From RUG11690 sp045616665 (lineage in GTDB: Bacteria > Bacteroidota > Bacteroidia > Bacteroidales > WCHB1-69): a stretch of DNA of 64,000 nt. Of the stretch, positions 42,386 through 51,057 are shown piece after piece. A program made the translations under genes and the position numbers. Under the pieces are notes generated by a model, which saw only the letters and a program-made list of their open reading frames with translations, searched no databases and had not been told where the DNA came from. Positions within the stretch are counted from its first letter, which is position 1; each line of letters starts with the position of its first letter. Location of the stretch: positions 1-64,000 of the forward strand of contig JAZLHE010000047.1 in the NCBI GenBank assembly GCA_045616665.1. The letters are read 5' to 3'.

Positions 42386-43276
42386 TTACAAATAAAGGAT
42401 AGCAGTAATCTTTTCATCCATAAATTCTCCGCCCGGGTATCTGGCGGTATAATCTAAATTGAGCCATACTTGTTTTTGATTATCCGTATGATAATGGATT
42501 CTCTTGCCCTCTGATTCGTTTTTAAACATCACCTGTTTGATAATATAGTTGACGTCTTCCAAATTATGACTATTGCCAATCAGAATTTCAGGATAAACGT
42601 GCTCGCTTGTATGAACCAAGCGCATCGTACCGCCGATAGACATTATTGCCGCAGCCATCATAATGGAATGATCGTCACAATCGCCGGAAAAATCCTGCAG
42701 ATTATCACTGGCCTTCACCAAATATTCCTGTCCCTTGGGGTCGTTGACATAATTCCAACGATAATTGACATCCCTGAATACGGCAAAACACTGGATTAAC
42801 CGACGATAATCGTGATATTCGGCGATGATTTTCTTCAAACTATCATCAGTAATAAGCGAAACCGCATAATTTCTAACATCCGGACTATAATAATCCACAG
42901 CTTCGATATACTTGATTTTATAAGGAAAAGGACGAAGATTGGAAGGTGTGGTATCCGCCTCGGGAGCCACGAAGATACCATAGACCATTCCCTTATAATT
43001 TTTATAGGCGATTTCAAAACCATAACCATTGGAAATGGAACCGTAAGTTAAAAAACCGACCAAGGCCGCATATAGTACCAAGACAACGATTTTGTATTTT
43101 CGTAAAACAAACTCAGCCAAAAGGACTATCGCAATAAAGATTAATATTCGATCCAATTTGAAAGGAAGTCCCGCCTCAGGAATAAATTGGAAAGCCACAA
43201 AAACAAGCGGGAATATCAAAATATATGCTAATATTCTGAAAATCAATCGTGTTATCCTATTATCTTTCCCTTCCAT
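42386..43276 (-). CDS. Membrane protein with transglutaminase-like domain
   Basis: 296 residues. Three membrane helices occupy the first 85 residues, then a transglutaminase-like (cysteine-peptidase-type) domain: Cys in SGDCDDHS, His in SEHVYPEIL and Asp in WLNLDYTARYPGG complete the triad. The domain should face the periplasm. Members of this superfamily act as peptidases or amidases in the envelope; a specific substrate is unknown. It stands alone, with -7 box at 43310-43317, and is divergent from the PurF-like gene. Confidence 0.85.
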   Translation of the reverse strand: MEGKDNRITRLIFRILAYILIFPLVFVAFQFIPEAGLPFKLDRILIFIAIVLLAEFVLRKYKIVVLVLYAALVGFLTYGSISNGYGFEIAYKNYKGMVYGIFVAPEADTTPSNLRPFPYKIKYIEAVDYYSPDVRNYAVSLITDDSLKKIIAEYHDYRRLIQCFAVFRDVNYRWNYVNDPKGQEYLVKASDNLQDFSGDCDDHSIMMAAAIMSIGGTMRLVHTSEHVYPEILIGNSHNLEDVNYIIKQVMFKNESEGKRIHYHTDNQKQVWLNLDYTARYPGGEFMDEKITAILYL

Positions 43277-43309
43277 AAAAAAACTTCATTAACTATGCTT
43301 TTCAGTTTG

Positions 43310-43317
43310 CAAATTTA
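43310..43317 (-). promoter_or_regulatory. -7 box of transglutaminase-like gene
   Basis: The minus strand reads TAAATTTG, 33 nt ahead of the start codon. Confidence 0.5.
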
Positions 43318-43329
43318 CGTAAAAATCGT

Positions 43330-43337
43330 TATTTTTG
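43330..43337 (+). promoter_or_regulatory. -7 box of PurF-like gene
   Basis: TATTTTTG lies 55 nt ahead of the start, back to back with the divergent box at 43310. Confidence 0.6.
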
Positions 43338-43392
43338 CCAATGCTTATAAAGCAATTGAAAAAAAAGATAAAAAACTTACAATTAGCAAATT

Positions 43393-44796
43393 ATGGGAGG
43401 TTTTTTTGGAGTTGCATCGAAAAAGGCTTGCGTTGACGACCTTTTTTATGGCATTGATTATCATTCTCACCTTGGTGCAAAACGTGCCGGTATGGCTACC
43501 ATCGAAAACAACATTTTTTTTCGTTCCATCCACAATATCGAAAACACCTATTTCAGAACGAAATTCAGTGATGGATTAGGAAAATTCAAAGGAAATAACG
43601 GCATTGGCGTCATCAGTGACACGGATGCGCAACCCATTGTCGTCAATTCACACTTAGGACGTTTTGCCATTGTGACGGTTGGAAAAATCAACAATCTTGC
43701 CGAATTGGAAAAGGATTGTCTTGCCCGAAACCAGCAATTTACAGAATTGAGTTCCGGCAATACCAATCCGACCGAATTGGTGGCCCTGCTCATCACCCAA
43801 GGAAATTCTTTTGTTGATGGCATCCAGAATGTCTTCAAGAAAGTCGAGGGTTCTTGCACAATGCTCATCCTCACCAACGAAGGATTGATTGTTGCCCGCG
43901 ACTTTTTGGGACGCACGCCAGCGGTCATCGGCAAAAACAGTGCCAGTTATGCCGTGGCATTTGAAAGCCACAGTTTCAACAACCTATCTTACGACATTGA
44001 GCATTTTGTCGGACCGGGTGAAATTGTTCAGATTACCGCCGATGGTTTCAAACAACTGCTTCCTCCCAACGAAAAAATGCAGATTTGCTCTTTCTTGTGG
44101 GTTTATTATGGTTTTCCTGCTTCCGAATATGAAGGAATCAATATAGAAAATATGCGTTACCAGGGCGGCTACGTGATGGGGAAAGAAGACGACATTGAAG
44201 CCGACTTCGTTTCCGCCATTCCAGACTCAGGCATTGGAATGGCCCTGGGTTACGCAACCGGCAAAGGCATTCCTTACCAAAGGGGAATTGTCAAATATAC
44301 CCCTACCTGGTCCAGAAGTTTTATGCCGGTCAACCAGGAGACCAGAGAACACGTGGCCAAGATGAAACTGCTGCCCAATAAGGGTATCTTGCAAGGCAAA
44401 CGTGCCGTTTTCTGCGACGACTCCATCGTTCGTGGTACGCAGCTGCGCGACAATGTGCGAAAATTATATGAATACGGCGCTGCCGAAGTCCACATCCGCG
44501 TTAGCTGCCCACCTTTGCTGTACGGTTGCAAATTCATCAATTTCTCCGCTTCCAAATCCGAAATGGAACTGATTACCCGCCAAGTCATCCAAGAATTGGA
44601 AGGCGACAGTAAGAAAAACTTACATCGCTATATGGACGACAGTACGCAAGAATATGCCAATATGGTGGAGATGATTCGTAAACACTTGGGAGTTGACACA
44701 TTGAAATTCAACAAATTAAGTACCATCGCGAAAGCCATTGGATTACCGAAAGACAGATTATGTACCTACTGCTTCGATGGAGTGGACATAAAATAA
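43393..44796 (+). CDS. Amidophosphoribosyltransferase-like protein lacking N-terminal Cys
   Basis: 467 residues with the full PurF plan: an N-terminal glutamine-amidotransferase-like domain (about 1-230) and a phosphoribosyltransferase domain with the PRPP loop VFCDDSIVRGTQ at about 339-350. In genuine PurF the second residue is the catalytic Cys (MCGIFG); here it is Gly (MGGFFGVASKKAC). An in-frame stop lies three codons upstream of this ATG, so no earlier start can supply a Cys; Cys13 is not at the nucleophile position. C-terminal CTYC resembles the iron-sulfur-type cysteines of some PurF. I recall MGGFFG-type relatives in other Bacteroidota, so it is probably a conserved variant. It may use ammonia or do another reaction. 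Confidence 0.85.
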   Translation: MGGFFGVASKKACVDDLFYGIDYHSHLGAKRAGMATIENNIFFRSIHNIENTYFRTKFSDGLGKFKGNNGIGVISDTDAQPIVVNSHLGRFAIVTVGKINNLAELEKDCLARNQQFTELSSGNTNPTELVALLITQGNSFVDGIQNVFKKVEGSCTMLILTNEGLIVARDFLGRTPAVIGKNSASYAVAFESHSFNNLSYDIEHFVGPGEIVQITADGFKQLLPPNEKMQICSFLWVYYGFPASEYEGINIENMRYQGGYVMGKEDDIEADFVSAIPDSGIGMALGYATGKGIPYQRGIVKYTPTWSRSFMPVNQETREHVAKMKLLPNKGILQGKRAVFCDDSIVRGTQLRDNVRKLYEYGAAEVHIRVSCPPLLYGCKFINFSASKSEMELITRQVIQELEGDSKKNLHRYMDDSTQEYANMVEMIRKHLGVDTLKFNKLSTIAKAIGLPKDRLCTYCFDGVDIK

Positions 44797-45008
44797 AACG
44801 TTTTTTGAAGCCAATAACACAGAATTTTGGTGCGAAATAAAAAAAATTCTCCGAAAACAATCAGAAAAATCACTCCTGAAATTACAACGATTTAATTTTT
44901 CTAACAATAAAATACTGAAAATAAGCATCTTAAAAATAGAAAAAAAAATCAAGAAAAGCATTGCATAAAAAGAAAAAGTTGTATCTTTGCAACCTCAAAC
45001 AAACGGAA
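44797..45008. other. Gap before tRNA-Asp
   Basis: About 210 AT-rich bases follow the PurF-like gene, containing only the tRNA promoter. No clear terminator for the PurF-like gene was found. Confidence 0.5.
44982..44989 (+). promoter_or_regulatory. tRNA-Asp promoter -7 box
   Basis: TATCTTTG with TTG at 44961-44963, 18 bp upstream, matches the Bacteroidota consensus. Confidence 0.7.
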
Positions 45009-45083
45009 GGTTCGGTAGTTCAGTTTGGTTAGAATGCCTGCCTGTCACGCAGGAGGTCGCGAGTTCGAGTCTCGTCCGGACCG
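45009..45083 (+). tRNA. tRNA-Asp (GTC)
   Basis: A 75-nt cloverleaf. The acceptor stem GGTTCGG pairs with CCGGACC (one T-G), the anticodon loop CTGTCAC gives GTC at 45044-45046, and the T arm carries the GTTCGAG segment. The discriminator base is G and CCA is not encoded. A consensus promoter precedes it and a strong terminator follows. Confidence 0.97.
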
Positions 45084-45089
45084 CTTGAA

Positions 45090-45128
45090 AGAAAGCTTGG
45101 TAAAATTTGCCAAGCTTTCTTTTTTTTA
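45090..45128 (+). terminator. Terminator after tRNA-Asp
   Basis: An 11-bp stem (45090-45100 with 45110-45120) is followed directly by a run of eight or more T. Confidence 0.9.
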
Positions 45129-45142
45129 TGCCTTTTTATTTG

Positions 45143-45150
45143 TATTTTTG
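45143..45150 (+). promoter_or_regulatory. ispE -7 box
   Basis: TATTTTTG lies 47 nt ahead of the ispE start and just past the tRNA terminator. Confidence 0.55.
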
Positions 45151-45197
45151 CTTCGGGAAAAAAATTCCATCACCATCAATATAAGTTCCTGTCAATT

Positions 45198-45956
45198 ATG
45201 AAGGCCTTCCCTCATTTCAAAATAAATATCGGTCTCAACATCGTTGCCAAGCGAGCCGACGGATTTCACGAATTACAGACAGTCTTCTACCCCGTTGATA
45301 CTATCCGCGACGAGCTTGACATCAACCGTATTGAAAAAGGCGTGAATTTGGAAGTTCGGGGCGTGGAGAACCTGTGCCATACGGAAGAAAACTTATGCAT
45401 CAGGGCCTTCCGACTTTTGCAGCAGCATTTTCCCATTGACGGCATAAACGTGGTACTGACCAAAAATATTCCATTCGGCGCCGGCTTGGGCGGCGGTTCC
45501 GCCGATGCCGCCGTAGCACTCAAAATGTACAACGAACTATTCGACCTCAAACTCTCCAAAGCGGAATTGCTGGAATTGGCGGCGAAATTGGGCAGCGATA
45601 CGGCATTCTTCATTGAAGACAATCCGGTATATGCTACAGGAAGAGGAGAAATAATGCGACCTGTCGCTTTGGATTTGTCTTCATACCACATTAAAATCGT
45701 CAAACCCGACTTCGGCATCTCCACCAAAGAAGCCTACAGCGGTGTTACGCCACATTTTCCTTCCTATTCTTTAGAAGAATGCATCCAACGCCCTATCAAG
45801 GAATGGAAAGATAACATTGTGAATGATTTTGAACAATCTTTATTCCCAAAATTTCCTGAATTACAGCAAATTAAAGAGCAACTTTACGCCGACGGGGCCT
45901 TATACGCCTCACTCTCCGGAAGCGGCTCCGCATTATTTGGCATTTTCCCAAAATAA
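45198..45956 (+). CDS. ispE: 4-diphosphocytidyl-2-C-methyl-D-erythritol kinase
   Basis: IspE is the GHMP kinase of the MEP pathway of isoprenoid synthesis. 252 residues; KINIGLNIVAKRADGFHELQ (in parts) at the start, the ATP loop IPFGAGLGGGSADAA near residue 92-106, and the C-terminal YASLSGSGSALFGIF are diagnostic. It stands alone on its own promoter. Confidence 0.96.
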   Translation: MKAFPHFKINIGLNIVAKRADGFHELQTVFYPVDTIRDELDINRIEKGVNLEVRGVENLCHTEENLCIRAFRLLQQHFPIDGINVVLTKNIPFGAGLGGGSADAAVALKMYNELFDLKLSKAELLELAAKLGSDTAFFIEDNPVYATGRGEIMRPVALDLSSYHIKIVKPDFGISTKEAYSGVTPHFPSYSLEECIQRPIKEWKDNIVNDFEQSLFPKFPELQQIKEQLYADGALYASLSGSGSALFGIFPK

Positions 45957-46016
45957 TCATTCTTCTTCTTGACAAAAAAAGATTGTTGATACACCTATTG
46001 GCGTGCAATATTTTTA

Positions 46017-46024
46017 TATATTTG
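46017..46024 (+). promoter_or_regulatory. Promoter of 1616-aa adhesin-like gene
   Basis: TATATTTG with TTG at 45998-46000, 16 bp upstream, fits the consensus. The leader would be about 60 nt. Confidence 0.6.
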
Positions 46025-46088
46025 TATTTTAGGTACATATAGAAATAATTTGCAATAACATATTAATTATCAACAAATTAAAAATCTC

Positions 46089-49000
46089 ATGAAAAAAGTT
46101 TTATCTTTACTTTTCGTGTTTTGCGTTATGATTTTAGCGCTAAATGCCCAAACACAGGTGCCTGTATTACAGGAAAACTTTGCGGCATCTACCCTTCCCG
46201 AAGGCTGGACTGCCATTGACGCTGACGATGATGGCTATAACTGGATGGTCAATCCTGAGGGCTATCAAGGAAGCAGTTGTGTTACTTCCTTTTCCGGTGT
46301 GCCCGGTGAAGATGGAAACACCCGACAATTATCCGCCAACGACTGGTTGATTACCCCTGCTTTGACACTATCAGGTACAAGCACTTTAACATTCCAACTG
46401 AGTTCTGCATATAGTTATTATATGAACTATGCCGTATGCGTATCTACCACTTCCGCCACCGACTTGACTTCCTTTACCGAAGTAACTACTGATAACCAGT
46501 TTTGGAATCCATCTTGGCCTACCATCACCGTTGATCTTTCCGAATATGATGGCAATACGGTCTATATCGCATTCAGACACAAAACTGATGAAGGAATTGC
46601 CCTCCATCTCACCAACGTAACGGTAACAACAAGTTTGGCTGCTCCTTATATTTCTGCCACCCCAACGACTATCGACTTTGGAACCGTCACCGCCAATACA
46701 AGTTCCGACATTAGAACGGTGACCGTGGAAGCCACCAATTTGCCTTCTGCCATTACCGCCACCGTAAACAATCCTTTTGAAATTTCCACTGATGGACAAA
46801 ATTTCGCTTCCAACCAATTTATGATGCCTAACGGTGGAGAACTCTTCGTCAGATGCTATCCTACCGAAGCCGGTAATTTTACCGGCACATTGGATTTAGC
46901 TTGCGGTTCTACGAGTTTCCAAGTCGCCTTGCAAGCCCACGGTGTTTCTTGTGTTTCTCTCACCGATTTGGCCGTAAGTCAAATTTCCGGCACTTCGGCT
47001 TATCTAACTTGGGCCACCGTTGATGCTCCAGCAGATGCCGAAACTTATCATATTGAATATGCTGCTGAAGGCACAACGACTTGGTCAACAGCCACCTCAT
47101 CAACATTGTCTTATCTCCTTTCTAATTTACAGCCACAAACCACTTACAATGTAAGATTGTTTTCCGCTTGCTCGGAAGGTTATAGCGACACGCTCTTCAC
47201 CACATTTACCACCAACTGCTTGATAGGCGGAAATGTAACGATTGGAACAGGGGATTTGAGCTCCCTTATAGTTCCCGCTGACGCATCTTTCAACTATAGC
47301 TATTCCGAACAACTTTTCCTGGCCAGTGAATTAAATGGTGCCCGCGAAATCAACTCCGTCACGATGGAAATGACAAGCTTCAGCTTGCCAAGAGGTTATT
47401 CCATCTATTTGGTACATACTTCCGCCACCGACCTCCTCAATTATTCTGTATCATTGGAGAATGCCCAATTGGTATTCAGCAGTGTTGAAAATCCAAACCT
47501 TGTAATTGGTGCCAATACTTTTGCGTTTACCACTCCTTTTGCCTACAACGGTAGCGACAACCTGTTGATGGTTACCATTGACAATAGTGGTTCCTATACT
47601 CAAAACAACCTCTGGAAAACGCATTATGGTCCAAACAACTGCTCAAAATACGATAGGCGTGACAATCAACCCTACGATATTTCATCATTAACAGGATCTG
47701 CCAACTTGACCAATTTGCGCAACAACGTGGTTTTCGGTTCCGAATGCGACAACACACCATCTTGCGTGGCTCCCAACGCCGTAGCTTCCAATGTTACCGA
47801 TGAAGCCATTAGCATCAACTGGGTTCCGGGATACCAGGAAACTTCTTGGAAACTCGAATATAAGGAAATCAATGCCACGGATTGGATCAACCTTGGTAAT
47901 GTTTCAGAAACCAATTATACCATCTCCAACTTATTGCCCAATACCACTTATTTAATTCATATTTTCTCCAATTGCGGTACCGAATACAGTAACCCTACCA
48001 CATTGACTGTAACCACTCATTGCTCAGCTATTTCTCTTCCTCTTACTGAAGATTTTGAAAACATTGACGAACAAGCCGGTTGCCCTGTATGCTGGACCAA
48101 AGACGGTAACCACGAATATATGGATTATCCACGTATTTCCGGCTCTGGCCATTCAGGAAACCAATCTATGGAATTTTATGCGACTCCAACCTCTTATTCA
48201 TATCTGGCATTACCTGAATTAAGCAGTGAATATGCTATGAATAACTTGCTGATCTCCTTCTATGCCTACTCTTCTAATACCGAAAACAGCATTGAAGTGG
48301 GTGTCATGACCAATCCTCAGGATTACGACAGTTTCACTACCATTCAGTCTTATTCCGTAAACGAAGAATCAGCTTGGGTACTTGCTGAAATGATGACCTC
48401 TTCTTATACAGGCGATGGTCGTTACCTTGCTTTCAGAATGCCTGCCGGTTCATACAATAGTATGAATATCGATGATATCCGTGTGGAAGAGATTCCTTCC
48501 TGCTTACACGTAACAGACTTACAAGCCAGCAATATCACGGCAAACGAAGCAGAAATCAGTTGGAATCCCTGCAATACCGAAGAAACTTGGGCTTATCTGT
48601 ATGGCATTAGCGGTTCCGTCAATCCAGAAACCGATCCTTTTATGGCTGTAACTAACACGTCTCTTTCTTTAACCGATTTGGCAGCCAACACTTTATACGA
48701 AGTATATGTAAAAGCTGATTGCGGAAACGAAGACTATAGTGCCGCACAAATGATCTCTTTCAGAACTGGTTGCGCACCATTGACGGAACTTCCATACAAT
48801 GAAAACTATGACAGCTATCCAGGCATAACCTATTGGGCTGAAGAAAACAACTTGCCCAATTGCTGGTCATACCTGAATACAGGCACAGATGGTGCTGCTT
48901 ATCCTGTTATCGTAAATAATGCCGAAACTGCCGCTTCTGGAACAAACAGCGTGGAATTTTACACTTTCACGGATGAATCTGGCTATTCCAATTATGGTGA

Positions 49001-50939
49001 TCAGATTGCCATTTTGCCAGAAATCGACATCACGGTGCTGCCAATAAGTAATCTCGTACTTAATTTAGACGTTAGAGCCGCCAACGAGAACGCCACCTTC
49101 AATTTAGCCGTAGGCGTAATGTCAGACCCGACAGACATTACTAGCTTTACCCTGGTGCAAACCCTTACTTCAACTTCAACTACATACACCAATTATGATG
49201 TTGACTTCTCTGATTTTGCCGGTGATGGCAATTATATTGCTCTTGCCGCATTCCTTCCAAACAACAATTCAAATTCAGGTTATATTGATAATATTAAAAT
49301 CGAAACTGCCAATACTTGTCCTCGTCCAATGCAAGTGACCGCCACTACAATGGATGCAACCTCAGTCAGCATTTCTTGCACTACCACAGAAGAAGTTTCT
49401 TCCTGGTCTATTGAATATGGTCCAAGCGGATTCACTTTGGGTGATGGAACTCCTGTTTCAGCAGACGAAATGCCATTCACCGTCACGGGCTTAACTCCAA
49501 GTACACCTTACGACTTCTATGTAAAATCTGTATGCGGTGCCGGTGAAGAAAGCAACTTCAGCTCGGTAGCTTCCGCAACAACTTGGCAAATTCCTGCTAC
49601 GACTCCTTATTTTACAGACTTTTCTAACCAAACAGAAAATGACAATTGGGATCTTGTAAACGGTGATCGTACCAATCAATGGTATATCGGTCAACCAGCT
49701 TCTTATAACAAATCTTTATTATACATTTCTAATAATAATGGTGTGAATGCTTCTTACGCTTTCAACAAAGTATCTACTGTTTGGGCTTACCGCGATATCA
49801 CATTTAGCGATGATGCCGCTGAATTTAACTTAAGTTTCAAATGGTTGGCTATGGGTGAAAATTACCACGACTATTTGTCAGTTTATATTGGCGATCCTAT
49901 GAATGTTGTGGCAACAGACTGGTTTGATCCTTCTTCCGTGACTGACCTGCAGCTTTTGGCTTCCAACTTGAATCTCCACAATACTTGGCAACACTACACT
50001 ACTCCTATTAGCAGCAGTTTTGCCGGACAAACCAAACGTATCTATTTTATGTGGCAAAATGATAACAGCGATGGCGAAAATCCAGGTGCCGTTATTGATT
50101 CCATTAGAATTACAGAATCCACTTGTGCTTCACCCAGTACAATTACGGTAAGCAATGTTACAGATGTCTCTGCCATTCTTGCCTTCACCCAAGCTGCCGG
50201 AACCAGCAACTGGCAATATGTCATCAGCACCACTCCTATTTCACCGGAACAAGGCACGATTCAGAATATAAGTTCAAGTGCTATTACACTGAGCAACCTT
50301 ACGCCTAATACTACTTATTATGTATATGTAAGAACCAATTGCGGAAACGGCGACTTCTCTGCTTGGAGCAATGCCGTTGTATTTACCACGGAGGAACATG
50401 TTGATCCTCAACCTTGTGATGCTCCTGTCAACCTCAATATTTTCAATGTTGCCCAACATTCTGCCACCGCTAACTGGAACGCAAACGAATATGCCGTTTC
50501 TTGGTCTGTTGAATTCAAAGCGCAAAGCGAAGGTCAATGGCAAATTGCCACTGCTACTCAACCTACTTTCTCATTCCAGGGTTTAACGGCCAATACTACT
50601 TATAATGTCCGCATTAAGACCATTTGCGAAGACGGCGAAAGCAACTACGCTACTACCGAATTTACCACTCTCAACGAAGTTGGCATTGACAATGTTGAAT
50701 TAGCCAATGGATTGAGCTTAATGCCAAATCCTGCCGACAAGTATATCGAATTGACCATTAAGAATAATATTAATGTCAAGGAAGTATCCATCTACAATGC
50801 TTTCGGTCAAATGATTCAAATGGTTCAATTAACTGATAATCACGCTCGCATCGATTTGAACAATTTTGCAAGCGGTATGTATTTCGTTAAAGTCGCAGGC
50901 GATAATGCTATTGTAACTAAAAAATTCATCAAGAAATAA
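46089..50939 (+). CDS. Giant T9SS adhesin-like protein (cleaved-adhesin and FN3 domains)
   Basis: 1616 residues. After a signal peptide (to about 20) comes a cleaved-adhesin-type jelly-roll domain (LQENFAASTLPEGWTAIDAD to about 195) and a choice-of-anchor-D/ASPM-like domain (about 197-290). Then follow at least six fibronectin type III domains, each ending in T-x-x-C, alternating with three further jelly-roll domains (for example LTEDFENIDEQAGCPVCW, NENYDSYPGITYWAEENN, FTDFSNQTENDNWDLVNG) and one unrecognised beta domain (about 385-560). The last 80 residues (SLMPNPADKYIEL...GMYFVKVAGDNAIVTKKF) are a type A T9SS sorting signal. Such proteins bind host or particle surfaces; no protease domain is present. 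Confidence 0.9.
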   Translation: MKKVLSLLFVFCVMILALNAQTQVPVLQENFAASTLPEGWTAIDADDDGYNWMVNPEGYQGSSCVTSFSGVPGEDGNTRQLSANDWLITPALTLSGTSTLTFQLSSAYSYYMNYAVCVSTTSATDLTSFTEVTTDNQFWNPSWPTITVDLSEYDGNTVYIAFRHKTDEGIALHLTNVTVTTSLAAPYISATPTTIDFGTVTANTSSDIRTVTVEATNLPSAITATVNNPFEISTDGQNFASNQFMMPNGGELFVRCYPTEAGNFTGTLDLACGSTSFQVALQAHGVSCVSLTDLAVSQISGTSAYLTWATVDAPADAETYHIEYAAEGTTTWSTATSSTLSYLLSNLQPQTTYNVRLFSACSEGYSDTLFTTFTTNCLIGGNVTIGTGDLSSLIVPADASFNYSYSEQLFLASELNGAREINSVTMEMTSFSLPRGYSIYLVHTSATDLLNYSVSLENAQLVFSSVENPNLVIGANTFAFTTPFAYNGSDNLLMVTIDNSGSYTQNNLWKTHYGPNNCSKYDRRDNQPYDISSLTGSANLTNLRNNVVFGSECDNTPSCVAPNAVASNVTDEAISINWVPGYQETSWKLEYKEINATDWINLGNVSETNYTISNLLPNTTYLIHIFSNCGTEYSNPTTLTVTTHCSAISLPLTEDFENIDEQAGCPVCWTKDGNHEYMDYPRISGSGHSGNQSMEFYATPTSYSYLALPELSSEYAMNNLLISFYAYSSNTENSIEVGVMTNPQDYDSFTTIQSYSVNEESAWVLAEMMTSSYTGDGRYLAFRMPAGSYNSMNIDDIRVEEIPSCLHVTDLQASNITANEAEISWNPCNTEETWAYLYGISGSVNPETDPFMAVTNTSLSLTDLAANTLYEVYVKADCGNEDYSAAQMISFRTGCAPLTELPYNENYDSYPGITYWAEENNLPNCWSYLNTGTDGAAYPVIVNNAETAASGTNSVEFYTFTDESGYSNYGDQIAILPEIDITVLPISNLVLNLDVRAANENATFNLAVGVMSDPTDITSFTLVQTLTSTSTTYTNYDVDFSDFAGDGNYIALAAFLPNNNSNSGYIDNIKIETANTCPRPMQVTATTMDATSVSISCTTTEEVSSWSIEYGPSGFTLGDGTPVSADEMPFTVTGLTPSTPYDFYVKSVCGAGEESNFSSVASATTWQIPATTPYFTDFSNQTENDNWDLVNGDRTNQWYIGQPASYNKSLLYISNNNGVNASYAFNKVSTVWAYRDITFSDDAAEFNLSFKWLAMGENYHDYLSVYIGDPMNVVATDWFDPSSVTDLQLLASNLNLHNTWQHYTTPISSSFAGQTKRIYFMWQNDNSDGENPGAVIDSIRITESTCASPSTITVSNVTDVSAILAFTQAAGTSNWQYVISTTPISPEQGTIQNISSSAITLSNLTPNTTYYVYVRTNCGNGDFSAWSNAVVFTTEEHVDPQPCDAPVNLNIFNVAQHSATANWNANEYAVSWSVEFKAQSEGQWQIATATQPTFSFQGLTANTTYNVRIKTICEDGESNYATTEFTTLNEVGIDNVELANGLSLMPNPADKYIELTIKNNINVKEVSIYNAFGQMIQMVQLTDNHARIDLNNFASGMYFVKVAGDNAIVTKKFIKK

Positions 50940-50960
50940 TTTCACTTTTAATTTTTTGCA

Positions 50961-50994
50961 ACGGGGCAATCTGTTTGGATTGTCCCGTTTTTTT
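50961..50994 (+). terminator. Terminator after adhesin-like gene
   Basis: An 11-bp stem with one wobble pair (starting ACGGGGCAATC) is followed by seven T. Confidence 0.85.
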
Positions 50995-51029
50995 GAAAAA
51001 GCAGTTGACCATCCCATTTGATTTTTTTG

Positions 51030-51037
51030 TACTTTTG
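51030..51037 (+). promoter_or_regulatory. Alkaline phosphatase promoter
   Basis: TACTTTTG with TTGACC at 51005-51010, 22 bp upstream of the box, fits the consensus. Confidence 0.55.
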
Positions 51038-51057
51038 TAGTTTATACTACTTTGACT

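Noticed and set aside
43393..43431. Missed N-terminus that would restore Cys in the PurF-like protein
   Set aside because: An in-frame TAG at 43384-43386 leaves no alternative start upstream, and Cys13 is not in the nucleophile position.
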